A stretch of 64,000 bases of DNA from Anaerostipes sp. MSJ-23 (GCF_018918155.1 NZ_JAHLPY010000005.1:1-64000), one strand, 5' to 3'. Numbered from the stretch's first letter, positions 34,847-45,416 are shown. Made by a program: numbers and translations. The notes: generated by a model from the sequence alone, not told the origin.

Positions 34847-35560
34847 ATGAATAGTTTAAAAGATATGAAACGTGTACTTTTGAAACTGAGCGGAGAAGCT
34901 CTTGCCGGAGATAAAAAGACCGGATTTGATGAAGCTACGTGTGCAGATGTGGCAAGACAGGTAAAAACACTAACAGATGAAGGACTTCAGGTTGCAATTG
35001 TAATCGGAGGAGGTAACTTCTGGAGAGGACGTACTAGCGATCGTATGGAAAGAACAAAAGCAGATCAGATTGGTATGCTTGCGACTGTAATGAATTGTAT
35101 TTATGTATCAGATGCTTTCCGTAGTGCAGGGATGGAAACAGAAGTTTATACACCATTTACATGTGGTGCATTTACAGAACTATTTTCTAAGGACAAAGCT
35201 GTAAAAGATTTAAATGATGGAAAAGTAGTATTTTTTGCGGGTGGAACAGGTCATCCATATTTTTCTACAGATACAGCAACAGCACTACGTGCAATTGAAA
35301 TTGAAGCAGATGCAATTTTACTTGCAAAATCCATTGATGGTGTTTATGACAGTGACCCTGCTGTAAATCCAAATGCGGTAAAATATGATAGCATCTCTAT
35401 GGACGATGTTCTTGCACAAAAATTAGGAGTGATCGATCTTACAGCTACAATCATGTGTCTGGAAAATAAGATGCCACTGGCTGTTTTTGGTTTAAATGAA
35501 AAAAACAGTATTGAAAATCTAATGAAAGGTGAATTTAACGGAACTTATGTAACCGTTTAA
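34847..35560 (+). CDS. pyrH: UMP kinase
   Basis: This 237-residue protein starts at ATG 34847 with AGAGG upstream; the TTG just before it is a less likely start. It has the amino-acid-kinase fold: RVLLKLSGEALAG, the phosphate loop IVIGGGNFWRGR, FAGGTGHPYFSTDTATALRA and KSIDGVYDSDP. It phosphorylates UMP to UDP, the bacterial hexameric type. It is followed 23 bases later by frr, the usual order pyrH-frr, so the pair should be one transcript, closed by a terminator after frr. Confidence 0.97.
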   Translation: MNSLKDMKRVLLKLSGEALAGDKKTGFDEATCADVARQVKTLTDEGLQVAIVIGGGNFWRGRTSDRMERTKADQIGMLATVMNCIYVSDAFRSAGMETEVYTPFTCGAFTELFSKDKAVKDLNDGKVVFFAGGTGHPYFSTDTATALRAIEIEADAILLAKSIDGVYDSDPAVNPNAVKYDSISMDDVLAQKLGVIDLTATIMCLENKMPLAVFGLNEKNSIENLMKGEFNGTYVTV

Positions 35561-35583
35561 ATAATTAGGAGGAAAAACAGAAC

Positions 35584-36129
35584 ATGTTAAAACAATTTGA
35601 AGAAAAAATGAAAAAATCATTAGAAAGTATGACCAATGATTTTATGACAATCCGTGCAGGACGTGCAAATCCTCATGTATTAGATAAAGTAAAGATCGAC
35701 TATTATGGAGTTTCTACTCCAGTTGCTCAGGTTGGTAATATTTCTGTACCGGAAGCAAGAACCATTCTGATTCAGCCTTGGGAACCAAATCTTCTTGGAG
35801 AAATTGAAAAAGCAATTTTAATGTCTGATGTCGGAATTACCCCAACAAATGATGGAAAAGCAATTCGTTTAAATTTCCCTGAGTTAACAGAAGAACGAAG
35901 AAAAGAACTGGCAAAAGATGTGAAAAAACGTGGAGAAGAAGCAAAAGTTGCTGTTCGTAATATCCGTCGTGATGCGAATGATTTCGTAAAAAAACAAAAC
36001 AAAGCCGGTGATCTGAATGATGATGAAGCTAAAGATTACGAAGAAGATGTTCAGAAAATGACAGATAAATATGTAAAACAGATTGATGAAGCAGTTGAAA
36101 CAAAATCAAAAGAAATCATGACAGTTTAA
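35584..36129 (+). CDS. frr: Ribosome recycling factor
   Basis: This 181-residue protein covers the full RRF length, with MTIRAGRANPHVLDKVKIDYYG and IRLNFPELTEERRKELAKDVKKRGEEAKVAVRNIRRDAND. With EF-G it splits post-termination ribosomes. GGAGG stands at 35567-35571, in front of the ATG. A terminator right after the stop separates it from uppS, although low read-through is usual in this region. Confidence 0.97.
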   Translation: MLKQFEEKMKKSLESMTNDFMTIRAGRANPHVLDKVKIDYYGVSTPVAQVGNISVPEARTILIQPWEPNLLGEIEKAILMSDVGITPTNDGKAIRLNFPELTEERRKELAKDVKKRGEEAKVAVRNIRRDANDFVKKQNKAGDLNDDEAKDYEEDVQKMTDKYVKQIDEAVETKSKEIMTV

Positions 36130-36134
36130 TATAG

Positions 36135-36169
36135 AACAGGGCAGCGCTTTTTGCATCGCCCTGTTTTTA
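36135..36169 (+). terminator. Terminator after frr
   Basis: AACAGGGC (36135-36142) pairs with GCCCTGTT (36158-36165), followed by TTT. Confidence 0.85.
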
Positions 36170-36187
36170 TATAGTTAGGAGGTTTGA

Positions 36188-36895
36188 ATGGAAAATTTAA
36201 ATGTACCGCAGCATGTTGCAATTATTTTAGATGGGAATGGAAGATGGGCAAAAAAGAAGCATCTTCCGAGAAATGTAGGTCATGCACAGGGAAGTAAAAC
36301 AGTAGAAAAAATCATCGAAGATGCTAATGATATGGGAATTAAATATCTCACAGTATATGCGTTTTCTACTGAAAATTGGAAACGCCCACAGGATGAAGTT
36401 AATGCTTTGATGAAACTTTTGCGTGATTATTTAAAAATATGCATCAAACGTGCAAATAAGAATAATATGAAAGTTAGAGTTATTGGTGATATTTCTGGAT
36501 TATCAGAGGACCTACAGCAAAAGATTTTGGAGCTTGAAGAAGCCTCAAAAAATAATACAGGAATTAATTTTACGATTGCTTTAAATTACGGAAGTCGTGA
36601 TGAGATGGTTCGTGCGATGAAAGCTATGACTGATGATATTGAGGCTAGAAATCTAAAAAAAGAGGATATCACCGAGGATACATTTAAAAACTATCTTGAT
36701 ACAAAAGAGCTTCCAGATCCAGATCTTTTAATTCGTACAAGTGGAGAAGAACGTCTTTCCAATTTTATGCTTTGGCAGCTTGCCTATACAGAATTTTATT
36801 TTACAGATGTATTATGGCCTGATTTTAATAAAAAAGAACTGAAAAAAGCGATTGAGTATTATAACGGACGAGATCGTAGATTTGGAGGAATATAA
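36188..36895 (+). CDS. uppS: Undecaprenyl diphosphate synthase
   Basis: This 235-residue cis-prenyltransferase elongates farnesyl diphosphate to the C55 lipid carrier used in wall synthesis. Visible motifs are HVAIILDGNGRWAKKKHLPRNVGH, with the catalytic Asp in DGNGRWA, then YLTVYAFSTENWKRP and the late DLLIRTSGEERLSNFMLWQLAYTEFYF. It has the usual length. cdsA starts 4 bases after the stop, so lipid and wall genes form one unit continuing to ispG and polC. Confidence 0.97.
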   Translation: MENLNVPQHVAIILDGNGRWAKKKHLPRNVGHAQGSKTVEKIIEDANDMGIKYLTVYAFSTENWKRPQDEVNALMKLLRDYLKICIKRANKNNMKVRVIGDISGLSEDLQQKILELEEASKNNTGINFTIALNYGSRDEMVRAMKAMTDDIEARNLKKEDITEDTFKNYLDTKELPDPDLLIRTSGEERLSNFMLWQLAYTEFYFTDVLWPDFNKKELKKAIEYYNGRDRRFGGI

Positions 36896-36899
36896 TGTT

Positions 36900-37712
36900 A
36901 TGTTTAAACAGAGATTGTTAAGCGGAATCGTTCTTGTACTGATTGCCGCTCTCGGATTATATATGGGAGGTGTTGTAACTTTTGCAATGATATTAATTGT
37001 TGCACTGATTGGTTATAGTGAAATTCTTCGAATTTTTCATATTGAAAAATCCTCTTTTGCGGTTGTTGGCTACACTGGAACAATTCTATATTATTTAGCA
37101 TTATTTTTTGATCTTTCGCAATGGAGTGTTGCAATTATTATTTTATTTTTAATCTTTCTTCTGGGATGTTATGTTGTACGTTTTCCAAAATATGATATGC
37201 ATCAGATGATGGCATGTTTTTTTGGATTTGTATATGTTGGTATTATGCTTTCTTATATTTATCAATTGCGGGAAGTACAAAACGGAGGAGAATTTGTTGT
37301 TTTACTTTTCCTTGCAGCATGGGGAAATGATACCCTTGCATATTGTACAGGAATGTTAATCGGGAAACACAAAATGACACCAAAATTAAGTCCGAAAAAA
37401 AGTGTAGAAGGATTAATTGGGGGGATTGTCGGAGCAGCTCTTTTAGGTCTTTTATATGGAGTATTTATTAAAACAAGACTTCGTCTTTCTTTTGATCCGA
37501 TGATGATGTTTCCTATGATTTGCGGTGTTGGTGGCGCAATTTCTGTAATTGGAGATTTGGCTGCTTCCGCAATTAAAAGAGATGCTGGTATTAAAGATTA
37601 TGGTACATTAATTCCTGGACATGGAGGAATTTTGGATCGTTTTGATAGTATTATTTTAATTGCACCCGTTATTTATTATCTAATGATTATGGTTTCAGGA
37701 GGAACAATTTAG
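36900..37712 (+). CDS. cdsA: Phosphatidate cytidylyltransferase
   Basis: This 270-residue integral membrane enzyme makes CDP-diacylglycerol from phosphatidate and CTP. The signature GDLAASAIKRDAGIKDYGTLIPGHGGILDRFDS is complete near the C-terminus. About eight hydrophobic helices precede it. ATG 36900 (MFKQRLLSGIVL) is the usual CdsA start, directly behind the uppS stop and GGAGG. dxr begins one base after its stop codon. Confidence 0.95.
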   Translation: MFKQRLLSGIVLVLIAALGLYMGGVVTFAMILIVALIGYSEILRIFHIEKSSFAVVGYTGTILYYLALFFDLSQWSVAIIILFLIFLLGCYVVRFPKYDMHQMMACFFGFVYVGIMLSYIYQLREVQNGGEFVVLLFLAAWGNDTLAYCTGMLIGKHKMTPKLSPKKSVEGLIGGIVGAALLGLLYGVFIKTRLRLSFDPMMMFPMICGVGGAISVIGDLAASAIKRDAGIKDYGTLIPGHGGILDRFDSIILIAPVIYYLMIMVSGGTI

Positions 37713-38852
37713 ATGAAATATATTTCAATTATTGGATCTACAGGATCGATAGGAACTCAGACATTAGACATTGTGCGATCCAATAAGGATCTCTGTGTAA
37801 CAGCATTGGCAGCAGGGAGTAATATTCGATTACTAGAAAAGCAAATTAGAGAATTTCGCCCTAAAATTGCGGCTGTTTATAATGAAGAAAAAGCAGCTCA
37901 GTTAAAAGATTCGGTGAAAGATTTGGATGTAAAAATTGTATCCGGAATGGATGGTTTACTAGAAGTTTCAACAGAATCAACCTGTAGTATTGTTGTAACC
38001 GCAGTTGTTGGAATGATTGGAATTCGTCCGACGATTGCAGCAATGAAAGCAGGAAAAGATATTGCCCTTGCCAATAAAGAAACACTTGTTACAGCTGGAC
38101 ATATCATTATGCCGCTGGCAAAAGAACTTGGGATCCATATTTATCCCGTAGATAGTGAACATGCTGCCATTTTTCAATGTCTGCAGAGCGGAAAAAAAGA
38201 AGATCTTGATTCTCTAATTATCACAGCTTCCGGTGGGCCATTCCGTAAAAAAACAACCGAGGAATTAAAATCTGTAACCGTTGAGGATGCATTGAAACAT
38301 CCAAATTGGTCAATGGGAAGAAAAATTACCATTGATTCTGCTACTCTGGTAAACAAAGGTTTAGAGGTTATTGAAGCAAAATGGCTATTTAATGTTGATT
38401 TTGATCATATTCATGTTGTTGTGCAGCCAAAAAGTATTATTCATTCAATGATTCAATTTCAGGACGGAAGTGTGATTGCACAACTTGGAACACCAGATAT
38501 GAAGCTTCCAATTCAGTATGCATTATTTTATCCACAGCATCGTACACTTGCAGGAGAACGACTTGATTTTGCAGCACTGAAAGAAATTACATTTGAACAG
38601 CCTCCGGTTGATGTATTAAAAGGTCTTCCGCTTGCTTATCATGCAGGAAAAATTGGAGGAAGCATGCCAACAGTATTAAATGCAGCAAATGAAAAAGCAG
38701 TGACATTATTTTTGAACAAAAAAATTCAATTTCTGGATATTTATGACATCATTGAAGATGCAATGGAAGCCCATAAGGTTATTGAGAATCCATCACTTGA
38801 TCAGGTTCTTGAAACGGAACAATGGGTATATGAACGTATAGAAAGCAGGTAG
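37713..38852 (+). CDS. dxr: 1-deoxy-D-xylulose 5-phosphate reductoisomerase
   Basis: This 379-residue cytoplasmic enzyme of the MEP isoprenoid pathway has the NADPH loop IIGSTGSIGTQTLDIV. It has LANKETLVTAG, the metal and substrate residues in PVDSEHAAIFQCLQ, ITASGGPFR, and HPNWSMGRKITIDSATLVNKGLEVIEA. It is full length. Together with ispG two genes on, it supplies isopentenyl units for the uppS product, explaining the clustering. Confidence 0.97.
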   Translation: MKYISIIGSTGSIGTQTLDIVRSNKDLCVTALAAGSNIRLLEKQIREFRPKIAAVYNEEKAAQLKDSVKDLDVKIVSGMDGLLEVSTESTCSIVVTAVVGMIGIRPTIAAMKAGKDIALANKETLVTAGHIIMPLAKELGIHIYPVDSEHAAIFQCLQSGKKEDLDSLIITASGGPFRKKTTEELKSVTVEDALKHPNWSMGRKITIDSATLVNKGLEVIEAKWLFNVDFDHIHVVVQPKSIIHSMIQFQDGSVIAQLGTPDMKLPIQYALFYPQHRTLAGERLDFAALKEITFEQPPVDVLKGLPLAYHAGKIGGSMPTVLNAANEKAVTLFLNKKIQFLDIYDIIEDAMEAHKVIENPSLDQVLETEQWVYERIESR

Positions 38853-38856
38853 ATCA

Positions 38857-39888
38857 TTGAATATTATCATAGCAATCTTAATTTTTGGGATTATTATCAT
38901 TGTTCATGAGCTTGGTCATTTCTTGATTGCCAAAAAGAATGGAATTCAGGTTGATGAGTTTTGTGTAGGACTTGGCCCTACAATCATTGGAAAACAAATC
39001 GGAGATACCTTTTATTCTCTAAAACTTTTACCATTTGGTGGAGCATGTATGATGGGAGAAGATGAAGATCGTCCAGAAAAAAATGCATTTAATAATAAAT
39101 CTGTATGGGCCAGAATGGCAGTTATTTTTGGCGGACCATTTTTTAATTTTATTCTGGCCTTCGTATTATCTATGCTTGTTGTTGGTATTTCAGGTGTGGA
39201 TCTCCCTAAAATTCATGCAGTTGCAAAAAATTCACCAGCCGCCTCTTCTGGTTTGAAAGCAGGAGATATTATGACAAGTGTCGATGGACAAAAAATTCAT
39301 AATTACCGTGAATTTTCTTATTATATGTATATGGATTATCATGGGGGCAAAATACCATTAACGGTTGATAGAAACGGAAAAGAAAAATCTATTTCTGTTA
39401 CACCAGAATATAGTAAAAAGAATCAACAATACATGATTGGTATCACATGGCCAGGAAAACAAAAAGTTGGACCATTAAAAACAATCGAATATAGTTTTCG
39501 TGAAGTAGGTCTTCAGATTAAGATAACAATTAAAAGTCTAAAAATGCTTATTACAAGACAACTTGGCGTAAAAGATTTATCAGGACCAGTTGGAATTGTA
39601 AAAACGGTTGGAGATCAGTATAATCAAGCTTCTCATTACGGTGCACTCGTTGTATTTCTTACTATGATGAATATGGCTATTTTAATTAGTGCCAATCTCG
39701 GTGTAATGAACTTGCTCCCATTACCAGCATTAGATGGAGGAAGATTATTGTTTCTGATTTTAGAAGCTATTCGAAGGAAACCGGTTCCAAAAAATATGGA
39801 AGCAGCTGTGCACACGGCAGGTTTATTGATCTTAATGGCTTTGATGGTATTTGTAATGTATCAAGATATTGTAAAAATTTTCTTTTAA
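38857..39888 (+). CDS. rseP: Site-2 membrane protease RseP (RasP)
   Basis: This 343-residue intramembrane zinc metalloprotease uses a TTG start at 38857. The active site HELGH (His17-Glu18, His21) lies in the first membrane helix. A PDZ domain covers about residues 115-185 (KNSPAASSGLKAGDIMTSVDGQKI). The second site motif NLLPLPALDGGRLLF contains the third zinc ligand Asp. It cleaves anti-sigma factors and leftover signal peptides. Its position between dxr and ispG is standard for Clostridia. Confidence 0.94.
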   Translation: MNIIIAILIFGIIIIVHELGHFLIAKKNGIQVDEFCVGLGPTIIGKQIGDTFYSLKLLPFGGACMMGEDEDRPEKNAFNNKSVWARMAVIFGGPFFNFILAFVLSMLVVGISGVDLPKIHAVAKNSPAASSGLKAGDIMTSVDGQKIHNYREFSYYMYMDYHGGKIPLTVDRNGKEKSISVTPEYSKKNQQYMIGITWPGKQKVGPLKTIEYSFREVGLQIKITIKSLKMLITRQLGVKDLSGPVGIVKTVGDQYNQASHYGALVVFLTMMNMAILISANLGVMNLLPLPALDGGRLLFLILEAIRRKPVPKNMEAAVHTAGLLILMALMVFVMYQDIVKIFF

Positions 39889-39902
39889 AAAGGAGAATAA
39901 GT

Positions 39903-40982
39903 ATGTATAAAAGAGAAAATACAAAAGTTGTAACTATTGGTACAAGAAAGATTGGCGGTGGAAATCCTGTCGCTATTCAGTCTATGACAAATACAAAAAC
40001 AGAAAATGTTGAAGCTACAGTAAAGCAAATTCTTGCATTGGAAAAGGCAGGATGTGAAATTATCCGATGCACTGTTCCAACACCAGAAGCTGCACTTGCA
40101 TTAAAGGAAATTAAAAAACAAATTCACATTCCGCTTGTTGCAGATATTCATTTTAATTATCGTCTTGCAATTGAAGCAATAAAAAATGGAGCAGATAAGA
40201 TTAGAATTAATCCAGGAAATATAGGCGGAGAAGAAAATATTCGAAAAGTAGTAGAAACTGCAAAAGAATACCACGTTCCGATTCGCGTTGGCGTAAATAG
40301 TGGTTCTCTGGAAAAACATTTGGTAGAAAAATATAAAGGAGTAACCGCACAGGGACTCGTTGAAAGTGCACTGGATAAAGTTGCAATGCTTGAAAAATAT
40401 GATTTTCACGATATTGTCATTAGTATTAAATCTTCAGATGTACTGATGTGTGCAAAAGCATATGAACTAGCTGCTCAAAAAACAGATTATCCACTACATG
40501 TTGGAATTACAGAAGCAGGAACTTTATACAGCGGAAATATTAAGTCTGCGGTTGGTCTTGGCATCATTTTGAATCAAGGAATTGGGGATACGATCCGCGT
40601 TTCTCTGACTGGAGATCCAATCAATGAAATTTCCAGTGCAAAGTTGATTCTAAAGACGTTGGGACTTCGAAAAGGCGGTATTGAAGTTGTATCTTGTCCA
40701 ACATGTGGACGTACCAATATTGATATTATTTCATTGGCAAATCAAGTAGAAACACTTGCGAGCGATTATGAAAATCTAAATATCAAAGTGGCTGTTATGG
40801 GATGTGTTGTCAACGGACCTGGAGAAGCCAAAGAAGCAGATGTTGGAATCGCTGGCGGAATCGGTGAAGGTCTTTTAATTAAAAAGGGAGAAGTGATTCG
40901 AAAAGTGCCAGAAGATCAATTGTTAGATACTTTACGCTATGAACTTGAACATTGGGGTGAAGAAGATGTCAACACCAAGTAA
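39903..40982 (+). CDS. ispG: 4-hydroxy-3-methylbut-2-enyl diphosphate synthase
   Basis: The protein is 359 residues. It is the short bacterial form of IspG/GcpE with a TIM barrel (PVAIQSMTNTKTENVEATVKQI, VADIHFNYRLAIEA, KIRINPGNIG) and a [4Fe-4S] domain. The cluster ligands are Cys265 and Cys268 (CPTCGRT) and Cys301 (GCVVNGPGEA). It reduces MEcPP in the MEP pathway. Its end overlaps the polC start by 17 bases, a tight coupling seen in related clostridia. Confidence 0.96.
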   Translation: MYKRENTKVVTIGTRKIGGGNPVAIQSMTNTKTENVEATVKQILALEKAGCEIIRCTVPTPEAALALKEIKKQIHIPLVADIHFNYRLAIEAIKNGADKIRINPGNIGGEENIRKVVETAKEYHVPIRVGVNSGSLEKHLVEKYKGVTAQGLVESALDKVAMLEKYDFHDIVISIKSSDVLMCAKAYELAAQKTDYPLHVGITEAGTLYSGNIKSAVGLGIILNQGIGDTIRVSLTGDPINEISSAKLILKTLGLRKGGIEVVSCPTCGRTNIDIISLANQVETLASDYENLNIKVAVMGCVVNGPGEAKEADVGIAGGIGEGLLIKKGEVIRKVPEDQLLDTLRYELEHWGEEDVNTK

Positions 40983-43900
40983 ACCATTTTTTAGTGTCTT
41001 TCCAGATTTAATTGTACCAGATGATTTTCATTCTATGTTTGAATCAGTAAATATACAGGAAATTACTTTAAAAAAGCGTGAAAATATGCTTTGTATTGCT
41101 TTTTGTTGTGATCATTTAATTTCTAGAATTGATACATGGAGAATGGAACGTCAGATCAGAGAACAATTGTTTTCTAAACGCTTTGTAAAAATACGTTTTC
41201 ATGAGACATATCATCTTTCTGAACAATATAATTTAACCTATTTGATGGAACATTACATGAAAAGCTTCCTCTTTGAACTTAAGGGCAAAGGGGAGGTTAT
41301 TTTTAATGTTGTAAGAAAAGGAGATTACAAAGTAGAGGATCATATTTTAACTTTTTATTTTGAAAATACCTTCGTAAATAAAAGTAAGGCTACAGAAATT
41401 AAAGAATATTTTGAAACTGTAATGAAAGAAAGATTTGGTATGGAAATCAAAGTAGGATTTGATTTCTCGAGAGATTTGGATCGAAGTATTGCTGAGGAAA
41501 GTAGGTATCGTCTTCAACAAGAAATTCATACCATTGTGGAACATGCAGATCTTGCTGAAAAAGAGCATAAAGAAGAAAAAAAAGCTCGTAAGAAAGCGGT
41601 GGCTGTTAAAAAAGAACAAAACTTTCATAGGAAGCCAAAGTATAAAGATGATCCAACACTTTTATATGGAAGAAACTGTGATGGAGAATTGATGGAACTT
41701 AAAGATATTTATGATGAAATTGGAGAAGTCGTTGTTCATGGTCAGATTACATCAATGGAAACAAGAGAAATTCGAAATGAAAAAACGATTATTATTTTCA
41801 GCATAACTGATTTTACAGATTCTATCAATTGTAAAATTTTTGTACGTAACGAACAATTACCAGAGATTTTAGATGGATTAAAAAAAGGTGGATTTTATCG
41901 AATAAAGGCCGTTGCGATTTATGATAAATTTGATCGTGAAATTAGTTTAGGCTCTGTCGTCGGAATTAAAGCTATTACAGATTTTAGAGTGAAGCGAAAT
42001 GATACATCGCTTGAAAAACGTGTAGAGTTACATCTCCATACTGTTATGAGTGATAATGATAGTGTTGTACAAATTAAAGATGTAGTAAAACGTGCACATG
42101 ACTGGGGACATCCAGCGCTTGCAATTACGGATCATGGAGTTCTTCAAGGATTCCCTATTGCACGTCATGCTTATGAAGATCTTCACCTTGAAAAAGACGA
42201 TCCTTTTAAAATTATTTACGGTGTGGAGGGATACTTTGTAGATGATCTTGGAGATTTGGCGGTAAATTCTAAAGGTCAGTCATTGGATGCTCCATATGTT
42301 GTATTTGACATTGAAACAACAGGCTTCAATAATGTAAAAGATAGAATTATTGAAATTGGAGCAGTAAAAGTCGTTCATGGAAAAATTACAGAAACATTTA
42401 GTGAATTTGTAAATCCAGAACGGCCAATCCCTTTTAAGATTACACAATTGACGACTATTACAGATGATATGGTAAAGGACGCCGGAACAATTTCTGAGAT
42501 TTTACCAAAATTTCAAAAATTTTGTGAAGGATGTGTTCTGGTTGCTCATAATGCAGCATTTGATACTGGCTTTATCAGAGAAAACTGTAAGGAGCAGGGA
42601 CTTTTATATGATTATACGTCGGTTGATACCCTTGGCCTTGCGCGTTGTTTAATGCCACATCTAGGAAAGTTCACACTAGATAATATATGTAAACATTTAA
42701 ATGTTGTTTTAGAGACTCATCACCGTGCTGTTGATGATGCAACAGCAACTGGGAAAATTTTTGTTCAGTTTCTTCAAATGTTAAAGAAAAAAGATATTTT
42801 TAATTTAGATGAAGTAAATACATTTGCATCCAATAGCACAGATCTGATTAAAAAAGGACGAACATATCATGGAATTATTCTTGTAAAAAACAATACCGGA
42901 AGAGTTAATTTAAATCGATTGGTTTCTGAATCACATATTCATTATTTTAATCGACGCCCGAGGATGCCAAAATCTCTCATTGATAAATATAGAGACGGCT
43001 TAATCCTTGGTTCTGCCTGTGAAGCTGGCGAATTATACAGTGCACTTGTTGACCAGAGATCAGATGAAGAAATCGCAAAAATTGTAGAGTTTTATGATTA
43101 TTTGGAAATTCAGCCAGTTGGAAATAATGAATTTATGATTCGTTCTGATCGATATGAAAATGTCAATTCTATTGAAGATATTCAGCAATTAAATAGAAAA
43201 ATTGTTGAACTTGGAGAAGAATTCCATAAGCCAGTAGTTGCTACTTGTGATGTCCATTTTTTGGATCCAGATGATGCTATTTATAGGGCTATTTTACAGG
43301 CTGGAAAAGGATTTAAAGATGCAGATCAGCAAGCACCATTATATTTCCGAACAACACAAGAGATGTTAAATGAGTTTGCTTATCTTGGAAGTGAGAAAGC
43401 AAAAGAAGTAGTTATTACAAATCCAAATAAAATTAATGAAATGATCGAAAATATTTCACCGATTCATCCAGACAAATGTCCGCCGGTTATTCCAGATTCT
43501 GATAAGACGCTTCGTGAAATTTGTTATAATCGTGCACATGAGATTTATGGAGAAGATCTTCCAGAACGTGTAACAAGTCGTCTAGAAAAAGAATTAAATT
43601 CTATCATTGGAAATGGATATGCAGTTATGTACATCATTGCACAAAAACTTGTATGGGATTCCAATGATCATGGATATTTAGTAGGTTCGAGGGGATCTGT
43701 AGGTTCTTCTTTTGCAGCAACAATGTCTGGAATTACAGAAGTAAACCCACTTCCAGCACATTATATTTGTCCAGAATGTCATTATGTTGATTTTGATTCA
43801 GAGCAGGTACAAAAATATGCCAAAATGGGTATGTCTGGATTTGATATGCCAGATGCCACTTGTCCAAAATGTGGAGCATCACTGATTAAAGAAGGACAAG

Positions 43901-45378
43901 ATATTCCTTTTGAGACCTTTCTTGGATTTAAAGGAAATAAAGAACCAGATATTGACTTAAATTTTTCTGGCGAATATCAGGGAAAAGCACATGCTTATGT
44001 AGAAGTTATCTTTGGAAAAGGGAAAGCCTTTCGTGCTGGAACCATTGGTACATTAGCAGAAAAAACAGCTTATGGTTATGCATTAAAATATTTAGAAGAA
44101 CGTGGAATTAGTAAACGAAGATGTGAAATTGAACGTCTTGCTGCTGGATGTACCGGTGTAAAAAGAACAACAGGTCAGCATCCAGGAGGAATTATTGTTG
44201 TACCACATGACAAAGAAATTTATGATTTTACAGCAGTACAGCATCCGGCAAATGATATGAATACACCGATTATTACAACACATTTTGAATACCATTCGAT
44301 TGACCAAAACTTGCTGAAACTTGATATTCTTGGACATGATGATCCTTCTATGATCCGAAGAATGGAAGATATCACAGGAATTGATGCACATACGATACCA
44401 ATGGATGACAAAGGTGTTATGGGATTATTTCATGGAACAGAAACTCTTGGAATCAAGCCAGAAGATATTGATGGAACACCTCTTGGATCTCTTGGGGTTC
44501 CGGAATTTGGTACAGACTTTGTTATTCAAATGCTTCAGGATACACATCCACAAAGTTTTTCAGATCTTGTGCGTATTTCTGGATTATCTCATGGAACAGA
44601 TGTATGGCTTGGAAACGCACAGACATTGATTGAAAATGGAGATGCAGTTATTTCTACGGCAATCTGCTGCCGAGATGATATTATGGTTTACTTAATTAAC
44701 CAAGGTTTGGAACAAGAAGCCTCTTTTAAAATTATGGAAGGGGTTCGAAAAGGAAAAGGCCTGACAGATGAACAAGAGAAAATGATGCGTGATCATAATG
44801 TACCAGATTGGTATATCTGGTCTTGCAAACAGATTAAGTATATGTTTCCAAAAGCGCATGCAGCGGCATATGTTATGATGGCATGGCGGATTGCCTGGTA
44901 TAAAGTATATCACCCATTGGCCTACTATGCTGCATATTTCAGTATTCGTGCAAAAGCATTTTCTTATGAAGATATGTGTTTAGGAAAAGAACGTTTAGAT
45001 GAGAGAATGCAGCAGATTAAACATACCCCAAAGAATGAAGTTAAAAATGCAGATCTTGATCTCCTTCGTGAAATGAAAATCGCGGATGAAATGTATGCAA
45101 GAGGATATGAATTTCTTCCTTTAGATATCTATAAAGCAAAGGCAAAAGATTTCCAGGTAATTAATGGAAAAATTATGCCAGCACTTACTAGTATTGATGG
45201 AATGGGAGAAAAAGCTGCGATTCAGGTAGAAGAGGCTGCAAAAGGAGAACCATTTACCTCTCTTGAAAATTTTCGAAATCGAACAAAGGCTCCACAGACA
45301 GCAATTGATAAAATGAAAGAACTTGGAATTATGGGGGACCTTGAAGAAACCGATCAATTATCCTTTTCTTTTCTATAG
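40966..45378 (+). CDS. polC: DNA polymerase III alpha subunit, PolC type
   Basis: This 1470-residue replicative polymerase of low-GC Gram-positives starts at ATG 40966 (MSTPSKPFFSVF), behind GGTGAAGAAG. Domain order is an N-terminal region, then an OB fold (about 235-330). The PHP domain starts with HLHTVMSDND (His356). A DEDDh proofreading exonuclease is inserted with Asp448/Glu450 (FDIETTGF). The palm, a zinc finger with CPECH (Cys935) and CPKCG, and the fingers and HhH tail follow. It is full length with no lesion. Confidence 0.97.
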   Translation: MSTPSKPFFSVFPDLIVPDDFHSMFESVNIQEITLKKRENMLCIAFCCDHLISRIDTWRMERQIREQLFSKRFVKIRFHETYHLSEQYNLTYLMEHYMKSFLFELKGKGEVIFNVVRKGDYKVEDHILTFYFENTFVNKSKATEIKEYFETVMKERFGMEIKVGFDFSRDLDRSIAEESRYRLQQEIHTIVEHADLAEKEHKEEKKARKKAVAVKKEQNFHRKPKYKDDPTLLYGRNCDGELMELKDIYDEIGEVVVHGQITSMETREIRNEKTIIIFSITDFTDSINCKIFVRNEQLPEILDGLKKGGFYRIKAVAIYDKFDREISLGSVVGIKAITDFRVKRNDTSLEKRVELHLHTVMSDNDSVVQIKDVVKRAHDWGHPALAITDHGVLQGFPIARHAYEDLHLEKDDPFKIIYGVEGYFVDDLGDLAVNSKGQSLDAPYVVFDIETTGFNNVKDRIIEIGAVKVVHGKITETFSEFVNPERPIPFKITQLTTITDDMVKDAGTISEILPKFQKFCEGCVLVAHNAAFDTGFIRENCKEQGLLYDYTSVDTLGLARCLMPHLGKFTLDNICKHLNVVLETHHRAVDDATATGKIFVQFLQMLKKKDIFNLDEVNTFASNSTDLIKKGRTYHGIILVKNNTGRVNLNRLVSESHIHYFNRRPRMPKSLIDKYRDGLILGSACEAGELYSALVDQRSDEEIAKIVEFYDYLEIQPVGNNEFMIRSDRYENVNSIEDIQQLNRKIVELGEEFHKPVVATCDVHFLDPDDAIYRAILQAGKGFKDADQQAPLYFRTTQEMLNEFAYLGSEKAKEVVITNPNKINEMIENISPIHPDKCPPVIPDSDKTLREICYNRAHEIYGEDLPERVTSRLEKELNSIIGNGYAVMYIIAQKLVWDSNDHGYLVGSRGSVGSSFAATMSGITEVNPLPAHYICPECHYVDFDSEQVQKYAKMGMSGFDMPDATCPKCGASLIKEGQDIPFETFLGFKGNKEPDIDLNFSGEYQGKAHAYVEVIFGKGKAFRAGTIGTLAEKTAYGYALKYLEERGISKRRCEIERLAAGCTGVKRTTGQHPGGIIVVPHDKEIYDFTAVQHPANDMNTPIITTHFEYHSIDQNLLKLDILGHDDPSMIRRMEDITGIDAHTIPMDDKGVMGLFHGTETLGIKPEDIDGTPLGSLGVPEFGTDFVIQMLQDTHPQSFSDLVRISGLSHGTDVWLGNAQTLIENGDAVISTAICCRDDIMVYLINQGLEQEASFKIMEGVRKGKGLTDEQEKMMRDHNVPDWYIWSCKQIKYMFPKAHAAAYVMMAWRIAWYKVYHPLAYYAAYFSIRAKAFSYEDMCLGKERLDERMQQIKHTPKNEVKNADLDLLREMKIADEMYARGYEFLPLDIYKAKAKDFQVINGKIMPALTSIDGMGEKAAIQVEEAAKGEPFTSLENFRNRTKAPQTAIDKMKELGIMGDLEETDQLSFSFL

Positions 45379-45416
45379 GATCCTAAAAACTTTTTAAACC
45401 AATTTTCGAAAATCTC

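Noticed and set aside
40101-40409. Long minus-strand frames inside ispG, infB and other core genes
   Set aside because: They are reverse shadows of real genes: Phe/Ile/Asn/Ser-rich, without ribosome sites or motifs.
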